From: JANMAT01 sp031359995
GTDB taxonomy: Bacteria > Actinomycetota > Acidimicrobiia > Acidimicrobiales > Ilumatobacteraceae
Assembly: GCA_031359995.1 (NCBI GenBank)
Contig: JANMAT010000016.1
Coordinates: 57,206-121,205, forward strand
Length of the DNA: 64,000 nt
Reading direction: 5' to 3'
Shown here: positions 8,916-22,097 of the stretch, piece by piece
How positions within the stretch are numbered: the first letter of the stretch is position 1
Layout: the number at the start of each line of letters is the position of its first letter
Notes under the pieces: model-generated
Seen by the model: the letters and a program-made list of their open reading frames with translations, nothing else
The model's database searches: none
What the model was told of the DNA's origin: nothing
Made by a program: the position numbers and the translations under genes

Positions 8916-10288
8916 GCCGACTCGACCCCATCTTCAAGGCCTACGACGTGCGGGGCACCGTCCCCGATCAGCTCGATGCGGCGATGTGCCGGGCCATCGG
9001 TGTGGCCTTCGCCCGTTTCGTGCTCGACCGGCCGGGCGAGCGGCCGGTCACCAAGGTCCTCATCGGTCGCGACATGCGCCCCACGGGTGTCGAGCTGGCC
9101 GCGGCCTTCGCCGAAGGCGTCCGCGGCCAAGGCCTGCACGTGGTGCACCTCGGCCTCGTGTCGACCGACCTCGTCTACTTCGCCGCCGGCAACCTCGATG
9201 CGCCGGCGGTCATGTTCACGGCGTCGCACAACCCGGCCCAGTACAACGGCATGAAGATGTGCCTCGCCGGCGCCAAGCCCATCGGGCTCGACACCGGGTT
9301 GGCCGACATCCGTGACACCGCTGCCGCCGTCCTCGAGGGCAAGGGCCCGCCCGCCGCCGCCTCCACCGGCTCCGAGGAGGAGGTCGATCTCCTCGACGCC
9401 TTCGCCGACCACGTCCGCTCGTTCGCCGACCTGTCGCTGTTCAAGCCGCTCAAGGTCGTGGCCGACACCGCCAACGGCATGGGTGGTCTCATCGTGCCCA
9501 AGGTGTTCGCCACGCTGCCCTTCGAGCTCGAGGTCATGTACGGCGAGCTCGACGGCACGTTCCCGAACCATCCGGCCGACCCGATCCAGCCGGCCAACCA
9601 GCGCGACCTGATGGCCCGGGTGGTGTCGGGTGGCTTCGACATCGGTCTCGCCTTCGACGGCGACGCCGACCGCGTGTTCCTGGTCGACGAGACGGGCCGC
9701 GGCCTGTCGGGTTCCACCACCACGGCGATCCTCGCTGCCGGGGCGCTGGCCAAGGAGCCGGGCGGCACCATCCTGTACAACCTCATCTGCTCCAAGGCTG
9801 TGCCCGAGGTCGTGCGCGAGCGCGGCGGCGTGCCGGTGCGCACCCGGGTGGGCCACAGCTTCATCAAGCAGCTCATGGCCGAGACCGGTGCGGTGTTCGG
9901 CGGCGAGCACTCGGCGCACTACTACTTCCGGGACAACTACCGGGCCGACTCGGGCATCATCGCCACGATGGTCGTGCTCGAGCAGCTGTGTGCCGCCGGC
10001 GTGCCGCTGTCGGTCCTGCGCAAGCCGTTCGAGCGCTACGAGGCCTCGGGCGAGATCAACACCTCGGTGCACGATCCGAACGCCGTCATCGAGGTCGTGG
10101 CCAAGGCGTACGCCGGCCAGACCCAGGACCGGCTCGACGGCCTCACGGTCGACGCCGGCCGCTGGTGGTTCAACCTGCGACCGTCGAACACCGAGCCGCT
10201 GTTGCGTCTGAACCTCGAAGCGCCCACGCGCGCCGAGTGCGACGACCACGTGGCCGAGGTCCTCGCCCGCATCACCGCCGCCAGCTGA
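8912..10288 (+). CDS. manB: Phosphomannomutase/phosphoglucomutase
   Basis: This 458-residue α-D-phosphohexomutase interconverts mannose-6-phosphate and mannose-1-phosphate (and possibly the glucose forms), which feeds GDP-mannose synthesis. The catalytic phosphoserine loop is TASHNP near residue 108. The magnesium loop is DGDADR near residue 249, and the sugar-specificity loop reads GGEHSAH near residue 330. The C-terminal phosphate-binding domain has RPSNTEP. Length and motif order match the family. The start overlaps the upstream stop by four bases, coupling it to the membrane protein. This fits a shared role in mannosylated envelope glycans. Confidence 0.93.
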   Translation: MSRLDPIFKAYDVRGTVPDQLDAAMCRAIGVAFARFVLDRPGERPVTKVLIGRDMRPTGVELAAAFAEGVRGQGLHVVHLGLVSTDLVYFAAGNLDAPAVMFTASHNPAQYNGMKMCLAGAKPIGLDTGLADIRDTAAAVLEGKGPPAAASTGSEEEVDLLDAFADHVRSFADLSLFKPLKVVADTANGMGGLIVPKVFATLPFELEVMYGELDGTFPNHPADPIQPANQRDLMARVVSGGFDIGLAFDGDADRVFLVDETGRGLSGSTTTAILAAGALAKEPGGTILYNLICSKAVPEVVRERGGVPVRTRVGHSFIKQLMAETGAVFGGEHSAHYYFRDNYRADSGIIATMVVLEQLCAAGVPLSVLRKPFERYEASGEINTSVHDPNAVIEVVAKAYAGQTQDRLDGLTVDAGRWWFNLRPSNTEPLLRLNLEAPTRAECDDHVAEVLARITAAS

Positions 10289-10313
10289 GCGGGGGTCCCC
10301 GGCCCCGGCTTGG

Positions 10314-10319
10314 TACGGT
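10314..10319 (+). promoter_or_regulatory. Putative -10 element (TACGGT) for leaderless Trm112 gene
   Basis: TACGGT ends seven bases before the ATG at 10327. Confidence 0.5.
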
Positions 10320-10326
10320 GGCGGGC

Positions 10327-10563
10327 ATGGCACTCGACCCCCGTCTCCTGGAGATCCTCGCCTGCCCCGAGGACAAGGGCCCGCTGTACTACGTCGAGGA
10401 CGAGGCCGCGCTCTACAACCCGCGTCTGCACCGTCGCTACCACGTGCGTGACGGCATCCCCGTCATGCTGGTCGACGAGGCCGAGTCGGTCGCCGATCCG
10501 GAGCACGAGCGGCTCATGGCCAAGGTGGCCTCGGCCGGCATCGCCCCGACCTTCGCGGACTGA
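10327..10563 (+). CDS. Trm112 family protein
   Basis: This is a 78-residue protein. It starts with the family pattern LLEILACPEDKGPL and continues with YHVRDGIPVMLVDEA. Only one cysteine of the zinc-ribbon pairs is obvious (ACPED), as in many bacterial members (YcaR-like). In eukaryotes Trm112 is an activator of methyltransferases; the bacterial role is undefined. It follows phosphomannomutase in many actinobacteria, as it does here. Confidence 0.88.
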   Translation: MALDPRLLEILACPEDKGPLYYVEDEAALYNPRLHRRYHVRDGIPVMLVDEAESVADPEHERLMAKVASAGIAPTFAD

Positions 10564-10683
10564 GCGCGCCGGGCGATCGGACCGACGCCGGTCGCCGTGC
10601 GGCGGATGTGGGACCTGCCTTTTGCTGGGACGGATCCGCCGGTAGCGTTTCGGGTCTCGCTGGCGGGCGCTGGAGGTGGGTAC

Positions 10684-12000
10684 GTGGCGAAGGATCGAAG
10701 GACGACGAGACGGGTGGCGCGTCTGGCGACCGCCGTGCTGCTGGTGGTCGGGGCCCTCGGTGCCGGGTCCCCGTCGGCGCGGGCGGCCTCCGCCGGCGGT
10801 CCGGGTGGCGAGTACTTCCCGGTGAACCCGGTGCGCGTGCTCGACACGCGCCTCGGCCAGGGGGCGCCGCTGGCCAAGGTGCGCGGCGGCGAGGCGGTCA
10901 ACGTCACGGTGGCCGGCGTGGCCGGTACCGGGGTGCCCGCCACCGGTGTGCTGGCGGTCGCCCTGAACGTGACCGCCACGAATCCCACCTCCTCGGGCTA
11001 CGTCACGGTGTATCCGGCGGGTACCTCGCTGCCGTTGGCGTCCACGCTGAACATCACCGCCGGCCGCTCGGCGGCCAACCTGGCCGTGGTCGGGGTGGGC
11101 GGGGGCGGCCAGGTGTCGGTGTACGTGAACTTCGGTGCGGCCGACATGGTGCTCGACGTCGTCGGCTGGTACGCCAGCGCCGATGCGTCGGTGAGCGCGG
11201 GGCAGGGCAGCCGTCTGATCCCGGTGACGCCCCAGCGCATCCTCGACACGCGTGAGGGCACCGGCGCGCCGGCCGCGCCGGTCGGTCAGACCGGCATCAT
11301 CGACGTGCAGGTGAGCGGTCGCTTCACCGACCGCAACGGGGCCACGGTGAACGACCTGTCGGCCGTGGTGCTGAACCTCACGGGCACCGAGCCGTCGTTC
11401 GAGACGTTCGTGACCGCGTACCCGGCCGGGCTGAGCCGACCCGAGGCGTCGAGCCTGAACCTGCTGAAGGGGGAGACCCGACCGAACCTGGTCATGGTGA
11501 AGATGGGCGCCGGCGGCAAGGTCAGCCTGTACAACCACCTGGGCCGCACCCATCTGGTCGCCGACGTCGTCGGGTACTACCGGGCCGGTGCCGATCCGGC
11601 CACCTACGCCGGGCGGGTGTTGCCGCTGTCGGCGCCGTTCCGGGCGTTCGACACCCGGGACGACGGCCGGCGCATCGGGACCAACCAGGTCGACACGTGG
11701 GACTTCTCCGACTTCGTCGGGTCGCTCACCCGCAACGGTACGTCGGTCGGCAAAGTGGGCGGGCTGGTGATGAACATCACGGCCACCGACGTGACCGCGG
11801 GCAGCTACCTGACGGCCTATCCGAGCGACGCCGCCCGGCCGTTGGCCTCGAACCTGAACATGGAGGCGGGGCAGGTCATCCCCAACCTGGCCGTGGTGCC
11901 GCTGTCCACCAACGGGGTGGCCAACCGCATGAACGCGTACTACCTCCGGGGCTTCAGCCACTACCTGGCCGATGTGTCGGCCATCATCCTCGGCGACTGA
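10684..12000 (+). CDS. Secreted surface protein with three LDTR-type repeats
   Basis: This is a 438-residue protein. Arg-rich residues 1-10 and a hydrophobic stretch ending in ARAAS form a signal peptide cleaved near residue 35. Three repeats of about 135 residues follow, each opening with a P.R.LDTR-like motif (near residues 51, 187 and 322; the third is degenerate as AFDTR). Each continues through NVTAT, YP.G.. P.AS.LN and ends in DVVGYY. Similar repeats occur in many secreted actinobacterial proteins and probably form β-sandwich or propeller-like binding units. No catalytic domain is attached. I chose GTG 10684 because GGAGGTGG lies about six bases upstream and it gives a clean signal peptide. 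Confidence 0.7.
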   Translation: MAKDRRTTRRVARLATAVLLVVGALGAGSPSARAASAGGPGGEYFPVNPVRVLDTRLGQGAPLAKVRGGEAVNVTVAGVAGTGVPATGVLAVALNVTATNPTSSGYVTVYPAGTSLPLASTLNITAGRSAANLAVVGVGGGGQVSVYVNFGAADMVLDVVGWYASADASVSAGQGSRLIPVTPQRILDTREGTGAPAAPVGQTGIIDVQVSGRFTDRNGATVNDLSAVVLNLTGTEPSFETFVTAYPAGLSRPEASSLNLLKGETRPNLVMVKMGAGGKVSLYNHLGRTHLVADVVGYYRAGADPATYAGRVLPLSAPFRAFDTRDDGRRIGTNQVDTWDFSDFVGSLTRNGTSVGKVGGLVMNITATDVTAGSYLTAYPSDAARPLASNLNMEAGQVIPNLAVVPLSTNGVANRMNAYYLRGFSHYLADVSAIILGD

Positions 12001-12104
12001 GGGTATCCTTTCGGGCGCCGATGTCGGGCTGACGAGAGTGGTGCCAGCAGGCCCCAGCCCACGGTGAACCAACCCATCCCGTTCGTTCCATCGTGGAGGC
12101 TTCC

Positions 12105-13562
<1,458 letters not shown>

Positions 13563-13618
13563 GCCCGGTGCCGGCCCGCCCCGCATCTCTGTGACACCGT
13601 CGGCGTACGACGACGGGC

Positions 13619-14419
13619 ATGCTGCTGCCCGTCGTCTGCGCCGTGTGTCGCTCGGTCCGTGACCGGTCCGGGCTGTGCCCGGCCTGCCGGGCCGGCCTGA
13701 TCCCGCCCCCGGTCGACGCGCCGGTGCCTGTTCTCATCGCCTACGAGGGTGCCGGGCGCCAGCTGGTCACCGCGCTCAAGTATCGCGACGCCCGCCGCGT
13801 GGTGCCGCTGCTGGCCGACGCCCTGGTCGCGCTGGCCGGGGCCGGGTCGTCGCGGTCGCCGGCCCGCGGTCGCCCGTTCGATGCGGTCGTGTGGGTGCCC
13901 ACCTCGCCCGGGCGTCGCCGGGCCCGCGGGTTCGACCAGGCCGAGCTGCTGGCCGGCGCGGTGGCGGTGCGGCTCGGGGTGCCGGCCCGCCGCCTGCTGC
14001 GGCGCGTCGGGTCGGTCCCGCAGACCGGTCGTACCCGGGCCCAACGTCTGCACGGCCCCACGTTCGTCGTGGTCGGGCAGGTGCCCTCCCGGGTGCTGCT
14101 GGTGGACGACGTGGTCACCACGGGGGCCACGCTGAGCGCAGCCCGTTCGGCCCTGCTGGCGGCGGGCGTGCGGGTGGTCCGGGCGGTCGCGGTGGCGGCG
14201 ACCCCTCAGGGCCCGGTGTCACACCACGGGCCTTCGGCCCGAGAGTCCGGGTCCCCTGCCCGGCGCGGCGGCCAAGGTGGCGGACGTAGTCTCCCAGTGC
14301 CGGTCGCAGTCCGTGACCGGAGCGAACCGGCCGACACGTCAGGTGTCGGCTCAACCGGAGGTGCGCATGGATGTCACCGTGAGCTGCCGGCACATCGATC
14401 TGTCGCCCGGGCAACGTGA
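13619..14419 (+). CDS. comF: ComF family phosphoribosyltransferase-like protein
   Basis: This is a 266-residue open frame. The first 40 residues hold two CxxC-type pairs (CAVC, CPAC) of the double zinc ribbon. The phosphoribosyltransferase domain follows, with the PRPP-binding loop VLLVDDVVTTGAT near residue 160. ComF proteins assist DNA uptake in competent bacteria, but many non-competent species carry them. The domain ends near residue 200. The last 65 or so residues are low-complexity, cross a strong hairpin and overlap the start of hpf by 53 bases, so the tail is probably accidental read-through of an untranslated leader. ATG is used at 13619; no strong ribosome site is visible. Confidence 0.8.
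   Translation: MLLPVVCAVCRSVRDRSGLCPACRAGLIPPPVDAPVPVLIAYEGAGRQLVTALKYRDARRVVPLLADALVALAGAGSSRSPARGRPFDAVVWVPTSPGRRRARGFDQAELLAGAVAVRLGVPARRLLRRVGSVPQTGRTRAQRLHGPTFVVVGQVPSRVLLVDDVVTTGATLSAARSALLAAGVRVVRAVAVAATPQGPVSHHGPSARESGSPARRGGQGGGRSLPVPVAVRDRSEPADTSGVGSTGGAHGCHRELPAHRSVARAT
14227..14241 (+). other. Perfect hairpin CGGGCC-TTC-GGCCCG inside the comF tail, upstream of hpf
   Basis: Six base pairs close a TTC loop. It lies after the end of the ComF domain and 126 bases before hpf. It could end transcription or stabilise the comF 3' end; the low-complexity coding around it suggests it was once intergenic. Confidence 0.4.
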
Positions 14420-14726
14420 GCTCGTGCAGTTCAAGATCGGCAAGCTGGACCGCATCGTGGGTGGCATGGATCGCGCCGAGGTGCACTTCACGGAGGAGCG
14501 GAACCCCCGCATCTCCGAGCGTGAGGTGTGCGAGGTGACGATGGACGGCCACGGTCACCGCCTGGTGGCCAAGGTGGCGGCGATCGATCCCATCGCCGCG
14601 GTGGATCTGGCCGTCGAGAAGCTGGAGCACCAGCTCCAGACGCTGAAGAGCCGACTCATGGCCCAGCATCACGGCAAGGCGCACAAGGCGGCACCCCCGC
14701 CCGGTTCGGGGGCCGCCGCGGGCTAG
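14367..14726 (+). CDS. hpf: Ribosome hibernation-promoting factor, short form (HPF/YfiA family)
   Basis: This 119-residue protein has the RaiA fold: MDVTVSCRHIDLSPGQ, a central helix with KIGKLDRI, then the second helix VDLAVEKLEHQLQTLKSRL. It binds the 30S decoding site in stationary phase. Actinobacterial HPFs are usually the long form with a C-terminal dimerisation domain that makes 100S ribosomes. Here the protein ends in an Ala/Gly/Pro tail just after the N-terminal domain, so it would inhibit but not dimerise by that route. GGAGGTG lies directly upstream of ATG 14367. Confidence 0.88.
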   Translation: MDVTVSCRHIDLSPGQRELVQFKIGKLDRIVGGMDRAEVHFTEERNPRISEREVCEVTMDGHGHRLVAKVAAIDPIAAVDLAVEKLEHQLQTLKSRLMAQHHGKAHKAAPPPGSGAAAG

Positions 14727-14793
14727 CCCGTCGCTCATCCTTGCCTTCCTGGCCACCGGCCCGGAGGGGTCGACCGGTAGGATGGAGGGGTCT

Positions 14794-17512
<2,719 letters not shown>

Positions 17513-17520
<8 letters not shown>

Positions 17521-18631
17521 CTTCGGCGATGACCTGAAGGAGCTGCGCCGCCGGGTCGACGAGGTGCACGGCTACCTCAAGATCGACGACACCCGCGCCC
17601 GGCTCGAAGAGCTCGAGGTCGAGGTGCAGAAGCCCGATCTCTGGGATGACCAGGACCGCGCCCGCCAGGTGAACGGGGCGTACGCCGCGGCGCGCGACGA
17701 CGTGGCGATCTACACGCGGCTGAACCAGGACCTCGAAGACGTCGAGGTGCTGCACGAGATGGCCCGTGAAGAGGACGACGCCTCCCAGGAGCCCGACATC
17801 GACGCGGCCATCGCCGCGCTGGCCCGCCAGCTCGACGAGCTCGAGCTTCGCAGCCTGTTCACCGGGGCCCACGACGATCTCGACGCCATCGTGCGCATCA
17901 ACGCCAAGGACGGCGGCGTCGACGCCCAGGACTGGTCCGAGATGCTCCTGCGCATGTACACGCGCTGGGCCGAGCGACGGGGCTTCACCGTCGAGGTCGA
18001 CGACATCTCCGAGGGGGCCGAGGCCGGCATCATGTCGGCCGAGATCACGATCCACGGTCGCTACGCGTTCGGGCTCATGACGGCCGAGCGGGGCACCCAC
18101 CGCCTGGTGCGCATCAGCCCGTTCGACGGCAACGCCCGCCGGCAGACGAGCTTCGCCGGCGTCGAGGTGTACCCCGTGCTCGACGACGTCGGCGATCTGG
18201 AGATCCCCGACAGCGAGATCCGCATGGAGGTCTTCCGGGCTTCGGGCGCCGGCGGTCAGCACATCAACAAGACGTCCTCGGCCGTGCGCTACATCCACGT
18301 CCCCACCGGGCTCGTGGCCTCGAGCCAGGAGGAGCGCAGCCAGCTCCAGAACCGGGAGCGGGCCATGGGTCGCCTGAGAGCGATGCTGGCCGCCCGCCGG
18401 GACGACGAGCGCGCCGCGGAGCTGCAGCGCATCGCCGGTGGCCGCCAGGCCCAGGTGGGCTGGGGCAGCCAGATCCGCAGCTACGTGCTGCAGCCGTACC
18501 AGATGGCCAAGGACCTGCGCACCGACTACGAGGTCGGCAACGTGCAGGGCGTGATCGACGGCGATCTCGACGGCTTCATGGAGGCGTACCTCCGGTGGCG
18601 CCGCACCGAGGCCGACGCCGACACGAACTGA
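17513..18631 (+). CDS. prfB: Peptide chain release factor 2
   Basis: This 372-residue factor ends translation at UGA and UAA. The codon-recognition tripeptide SPF is in RISPFDG near residue 204, and the hydrolysis motif GGQ is in GAGGQHINKTSS near residue 246. The open frame is continuous, so the programmed +1 frameshift that controls E. coli RF2 is absent, as in most actinobacteria. Start ATG 17513 lies inside the end of secA, which indicates coupled translation. RF2 would compete with any selenocysteine decoding of the ahcY UGA. Confidence 0.97.
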
Positions 18632-18655
18632 CCGACCGGCACATCCGCCCCGCGA

Positions 18656-18695
18656 CGATGGCCCGGACCCGCCGCACGGCGGATCCGGACCATCG
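18656..18695. terminator. Strong bidirectional terminator between prfB and the multicopper oxidase gene
   Basis: Arms 18656-18674 and 18677-18695 pair over 19 positions with only two mismatches around a two-base loop. It sits between convergent stops, so it can serve both genes. No T-run follows on either side. Confidence 0.8.
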
Positions 18696-18707
18696 CCGGC
18701 TCGGGGG

Positions 18708-21167
18708 TCAGCCCGCGGTGACCTTGTAGGGCGACATCATGTCGTTGTCCTCGTGCTCGAGGATGTGGCAGTGGAACACGTACGTCCCGGCGAAGTGCTG
18801 GACGGCGGCGTTCTTGCGGTCGCCCACGAACGGGGCCGGGATGCCCGCCGCCGTGCCGCCGAAGGGCACGACGATGCGGGTCACCGTGCCGGGCATGGCC
18901 ACGATGGTGTCCTTCCAGCCGAGCTCGTTGCTGTTCGGGGCGACGGTGTCGCCCACGAGGTACGGCGTCGGCGACACGGCCGGCCACGGCCCCATGCCGG
19001 CGACCGACGGGCTGGGCAGACCGGGCACCGGCACGCAGTGGTCGGGCACGGCGTTCGCCCCGCTGCAGTTCACCCCGTCGGTGACGTAGGTGGTGTCGCC
19101 GTTGACGTCGGTGACGATGGCCTGGCGGTTCAGCAGGCGGAACTGGGTCAGGTGCAGGTGGATCGGGTGGGCGTCACCGGTCGTGTTCACGATGTCCCAC
19201 TCCTCGACCGTGTTGAGCTTGGGCGTCTCGATCTGCGTCGTGCGGGGCTTCATGGTGGCCGCGTCGGCGAAGAACAGGTTGTTGACCATGACGTGCACGG
19301 GCTCGCCGGTGATGGTGGGCGGGTCGGTGATGTCGTCGGCGATCTCGTTCAGGGAGATCGTGCGGCGGTTCGCTGCCTTCAGCGTGGTGGCGCTGAGCAC
19401 CCCGGCGTCGTCGGCACCGGCCACCGCGGGCAGCAGGGCCGGGCGGTTGCGGCCGCCGCGCAGGCGGGTCGGGATGCTGAGGGTGCGACCGGGGCGGGCC
19501 TTCACCGTGAACTGCATGATCTGGGCGATGTCGGCGTCGCCACCGCCGGGGTAGGGCGCCAGGGCGTCGTTCACGAACCGCCACCGGGAACCGGCCGGCA
19601 GCGTGCTGAAGTCGATCAGCAGGTCGGCCCGCTCGGCGGGGGCGACCCGCAGTTCGGTCATGGCCACCGGGGCGTTGAGCAGGCCGCCGTCGGTGCCGAT
19701 CTCGGAGAACGGCGTCGTCGTGCCGGTGCGGTTGCCGGCGGCGTCGACCTGCTCGAGGCGCAGGTTGTAGAAGCGGGCGTTCGAGCCGTTCAGCAGGCGG
19801 AAGCGGTACACGCCGCGGTTCACGTCGAGGTTCGGCTCGATCTTGCCGTTCACCGTGGCGATGTCACCGAACGACTCGGGCGACCACTGGTTGGGGTAGC
19901 CGGTGGGCAGTCCGGCGATGCCGCAGTGTGGGCCGATGGGGTAGGCGAAGGTGCCGTTGGCGTTGAACGTGCGGTCCTGCAGCGTGAGCGGCACCTCGTA
20001 CGCCCCGGACGGGAGGCCGAGCGGGTTGTCGTCGCTGCCGGTGTCGTAGCTGTCGCGCAGCCAGTACTGGCCGGCGAGACCGGCCGTGACCTGGAGCCGG
20101 GTGAGGCCCCAGGCGTGGTCGTGGTACCAGAGCCCGGTGGCGTCCTGGTCGTTGCCGTAGGTGTAGGTGAACGCCTTGCCGACACCGAAGGTGGAGTCGG
20201 GCAGACCGTCCATCTTGGCCTCGCTGTGGGCACCGTGGAGGTGCACCGTGCCGCGCGGCGCCGCGGCATCGGTGGCCTGGGTGCCCATCACCTCGGGGTC
20301 GATGTAGTTGGCCAGCGGGTGGGTGCCGAGCTGGTTGCTCACCGAGAGCTTGAGCGGCACGTCGCGGCTCGCTTCGATGGTGGGGCCGCCGTACACGTCG
20401 GCGCCCGACGACGTCAGGCTGTAGCCGAACGTGGGCGTCGCCGGCAGGTCGGGGCTGAACGAGTGGGTGCCGGCCCGCATGTACAGCTTCACCGGGGTGG
20501 TGCTGCTGCGCCGGTCGACCTTGGGCGGGATGGCCAGCGGGGTCGTGAAGGCGCCGACGGTCGGCGTCGGGCCGGCGGTGGCGCCGCAGTCGATGCCGGG
20601 CGACGGGGCGGCGGCCATGGCCATGGTGGTACCGGCGCCGGTGACCACGGCGGGGATGCCGATGGCGATGCTGAGCGCGCTGGCCGACAGGCCCGATGCC
20701 GTGATCCAGCGGCGCCGGGTGGTGCGGGCGCCCACGCCGAACCAGGCCATCGTGGCGAGCACGACGACCGTGGCCTCGCTGAGCAGCGCCGCCACCGCGG
20801 TCGACTCGGTCCAGCGGCCGACGTCGTCGCCGAGCTGGGGCAGGGCCACCAGCCGGGTCACGACGAACGTGACGATGGCGGCGCCGCACAGGGCGCCGAG
20901 CACGCCGTAGTGACGGCGGCGGTCGTGGTCGAGCAGGGCGAGGGCCCCGACGCTCGTGGCGATCATGAAGGCGATGAAGGCGATGCCCATGTACGGGGCG
21001 GCCCGCAGGTGCGGCATGGTCATGGGCACGTGGAGCGCAGCGGCGAGAAGGGCGGCCACGGCCACGGGGACCCGAAGGGTCGAGGCCCGGGCGGCGCCGG
21101 CGGCGTTCTCGGCCCGGTCGGTCCGGTCGACGCGAGGTCGGCGGGTGGACGGTCGTCGAATGCTCAT
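18708..21167 (-). CDS. Multicopper oxidase fused to an N-terminal multi-helix membrane domain
   Basis: This is an 819-residue protein. Residues 30-180 hold about five hydrophobic helices; a loop after the first, HVPMTMPHL, could bind metal. The exported oxidase has all four copper-site clusters: HLHGAHSE near 307, WYHDHAWG near 346, HPIHLHL near 666 and HCHILEHEDNDMM near 797, so T1 and trinuclear sites look intact. Most CotA/CueO-type oxidases have only a signal peptide, so the membrane fusion is unusual. Copper detoxification or metal oxidation is likely, given the permease genes upstream. ATG 21167 is chosen; the longer open frame covers the regulatory gap. Confidence 0.88.
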   Translation of the reverse strand: MSIRRPSTRRPRVDRTDRAENAAGAARASTLRVPVAVAALLAAALHVPMTMPHLRAAPYMGIAFIAFMIATSVGALALLDHDRRRHYGVLGALCGAAIVTFVVTRLVALPQLGDDVGRWTESTAVAALLSEATVVVLATMAWFGVGARTTRRRWITASGLSASALSIAIGIPAVVTGAGTTMAMAAAPSPGIDCGATAGPTPTVGAFTTPLAIPPKVDRRSSTTPVKLYMRAGTHSFSPDLPATPTFGYSLTSSGADVYGGPTIEASRDVPLKLSVSNQLGTHPLANYIDPEVMGTQATDAAAPRGTVHLHGAHSEAKMDGLPDSTFGVGKAFTYTYGNDQDATGLWYHDHAWGLTRLQVTAGLAGQYWLRDSYDTGSDDNPLGLPSGAYEVPLTLQDRTFNANGTFAYPIGPHCGIAGLPTGYPNQWSPESFGDIATVNGKIEPNLDVNRGVYRFRLLNGSNARFYNLRLEQVDAAGNRTGTTTPFSEIGTDGGLLNAPVAMTELRVAPAERADLLIDFSTLPAGSRWRFVNDALAPYPGGGDADIAQIMQFTVKARPGRTLSIPTRLRGGRNRPALLPAVAGADDAGVLSATTLKAANRRTISLNEIADDITDPPTITGEPVHVMVNNLFFADAATMKPRTTQIETPKLNTVEEWDIVNTTGDAHPIHLHLTQFRLLNRQAIVTDVNGDTTYVTDGVNCSGANAVPDHCVPVPGLPSPSVAGMGPWPAVSPTPYLVGDTVAPNSNELGWKDTIVAMPGTVTRIVVPFGGTAAGIPAPFVGDRKNAAVQHFAGTYVFHCHILEHEDNDMMSPYKVTAG

Positions 21168-21380
21168 GCAGTCCTCGATCCGGTTCAGGTGCGCCTCGGT
21201 GGGTCGCACGATCACTCGGATCGTGGTCGTACGACCTTGGAAAAACCTCTTGAAGTGGCACGATGTCGGCCCGAAGGTGGCCAGAAGGCGTGCCCGCACG
21301 GGCCCGTTCGGGGGTTCGCACGCGGGGGGTCGTACGCCCACTAGGTGGTGGCGCGCGACCTCCGTCGGGATCGGCCTTGG
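21168..21380. promoter_or_regulatory. 213-bp leader of the multicopper oxidase gene with clustered palindromes
   Basis: ACGATC at 21208-21213 and GATCGT at 21219-21224 form a perfect inverted repeat with a five-base spacer. Directly adjoining it is the perfect 12-base palindrome GGTCGTACGACC (21225-21236). A second GGTCGTACG lies at 21328-21336. I see no open frame on either strand that looks like a gene. These are plausible operator sites for a metal-responsive regulator. Confidence 0.5.
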
Positions 21381-22097
21381 TCAGCCGGTGGGGGAGACGA
21401 GGGTCTCGTACGGCGACGAGGGCTCGGCCACCGGGGTGAGGTCGGTCATGGTCAAGCGGGGTTCGAGCACGGCGGGCTCGTCCCGCTGCAGGGTGCCGGT
21501 GACGGTGACCCACGCGCCGGTCTGGGGCACACCGGTGGTGACCGCGGCACCTTCGACGCGCACGGCCATGGCCACCGCGTCGGCGGCGCAGCACGAGATC
21601 CGGAAGCGCACGACCCGGAACGCGGTGGCGCTGTCTTCCGACGGGGCAGCGAAGCCGGTGAGCCGCACGAGGACCCCGTCGGCGGTGTCGCCGGCGTAGC
21701 TGCGCTCCACCAGTTCGCCGATCGTCAACTCGATCGCCTCGCTCTGGCGGGGGAGCGCGGCCCATCGGCCGTCCGAGGTCACGAACGCGGCGCTCGGGCG
21801 GGTGCTGCGCTCCAGCGCGCTCGAGCCGAGGGCGCCGGGGGCCAGACCGAGCACGACGAGCACCGGTGCCAGCAGGAGCCACGACACCGCAGGGCGGTGC
21901 GCGGCCCGGTCGGCCCGACGGGCGAACAGCTCCCAGCCGGCGGCGAGGAGCAGACCCAGCCCGGCCAGGGTGAGCCACGGCCACATCGATGGCTTCACGT
22001 AGTCGCGGTACGTGCCGGTGGCGACGAGGCGCACCAGCAGCCCGCCGAGCAGAAGCGGGAACGCCGCACTGACGGCGCGATCCAACGACGACCTCAC
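21381..22097 (-). CDS. TIGR03943 family putative permease subunit (DUF1980)
   Basis: This is a 238-residue protein with two N-terminal membrane helices, another pair after a charged loop, and a C-terminal soluble β-domain containing ISCCAADA, the cysteine-rich signature of the family. TIGR03943 proteins occur next to DUF318-type permeases and are thought to form a two-part exporter or importer with them. The GTG start at 22097 overlaps the permease stop (GTGA), so translation is coupled. The substrate is not known; metal or metalloid transport is the usual guess. Confidence 0.82.
   Translation of the reverse strand: MRSSLDRAVSAAFPLLLGGLLVRLVATGTYRDYVKPSMWPWLTLAGLGLLLAAGWELFARRADRAAHRPAVSWLLLAPVLVVLGLAPGALGSSALERSTRPSAAFVTSDGRWAALPRQSEAIELTIGELVERSYAGDTADGVLVRLTGFAAPSEDSATAFRVVRFRISCCAADAVAMAVRVEGAAVTTGVPQTGAWVTVTGTLQRDEPAVLEPRLTMTDLTPVAEPSSPYETLVSPTG

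Noticed and set aside
12001..12104. Possible SAM/SAH riboswitch upstream of ahcY
   Set aside because: I could match short pieces (GAGAG, GGCCC) but not a full core or pairing scheme; the leader is only about 100 bases.
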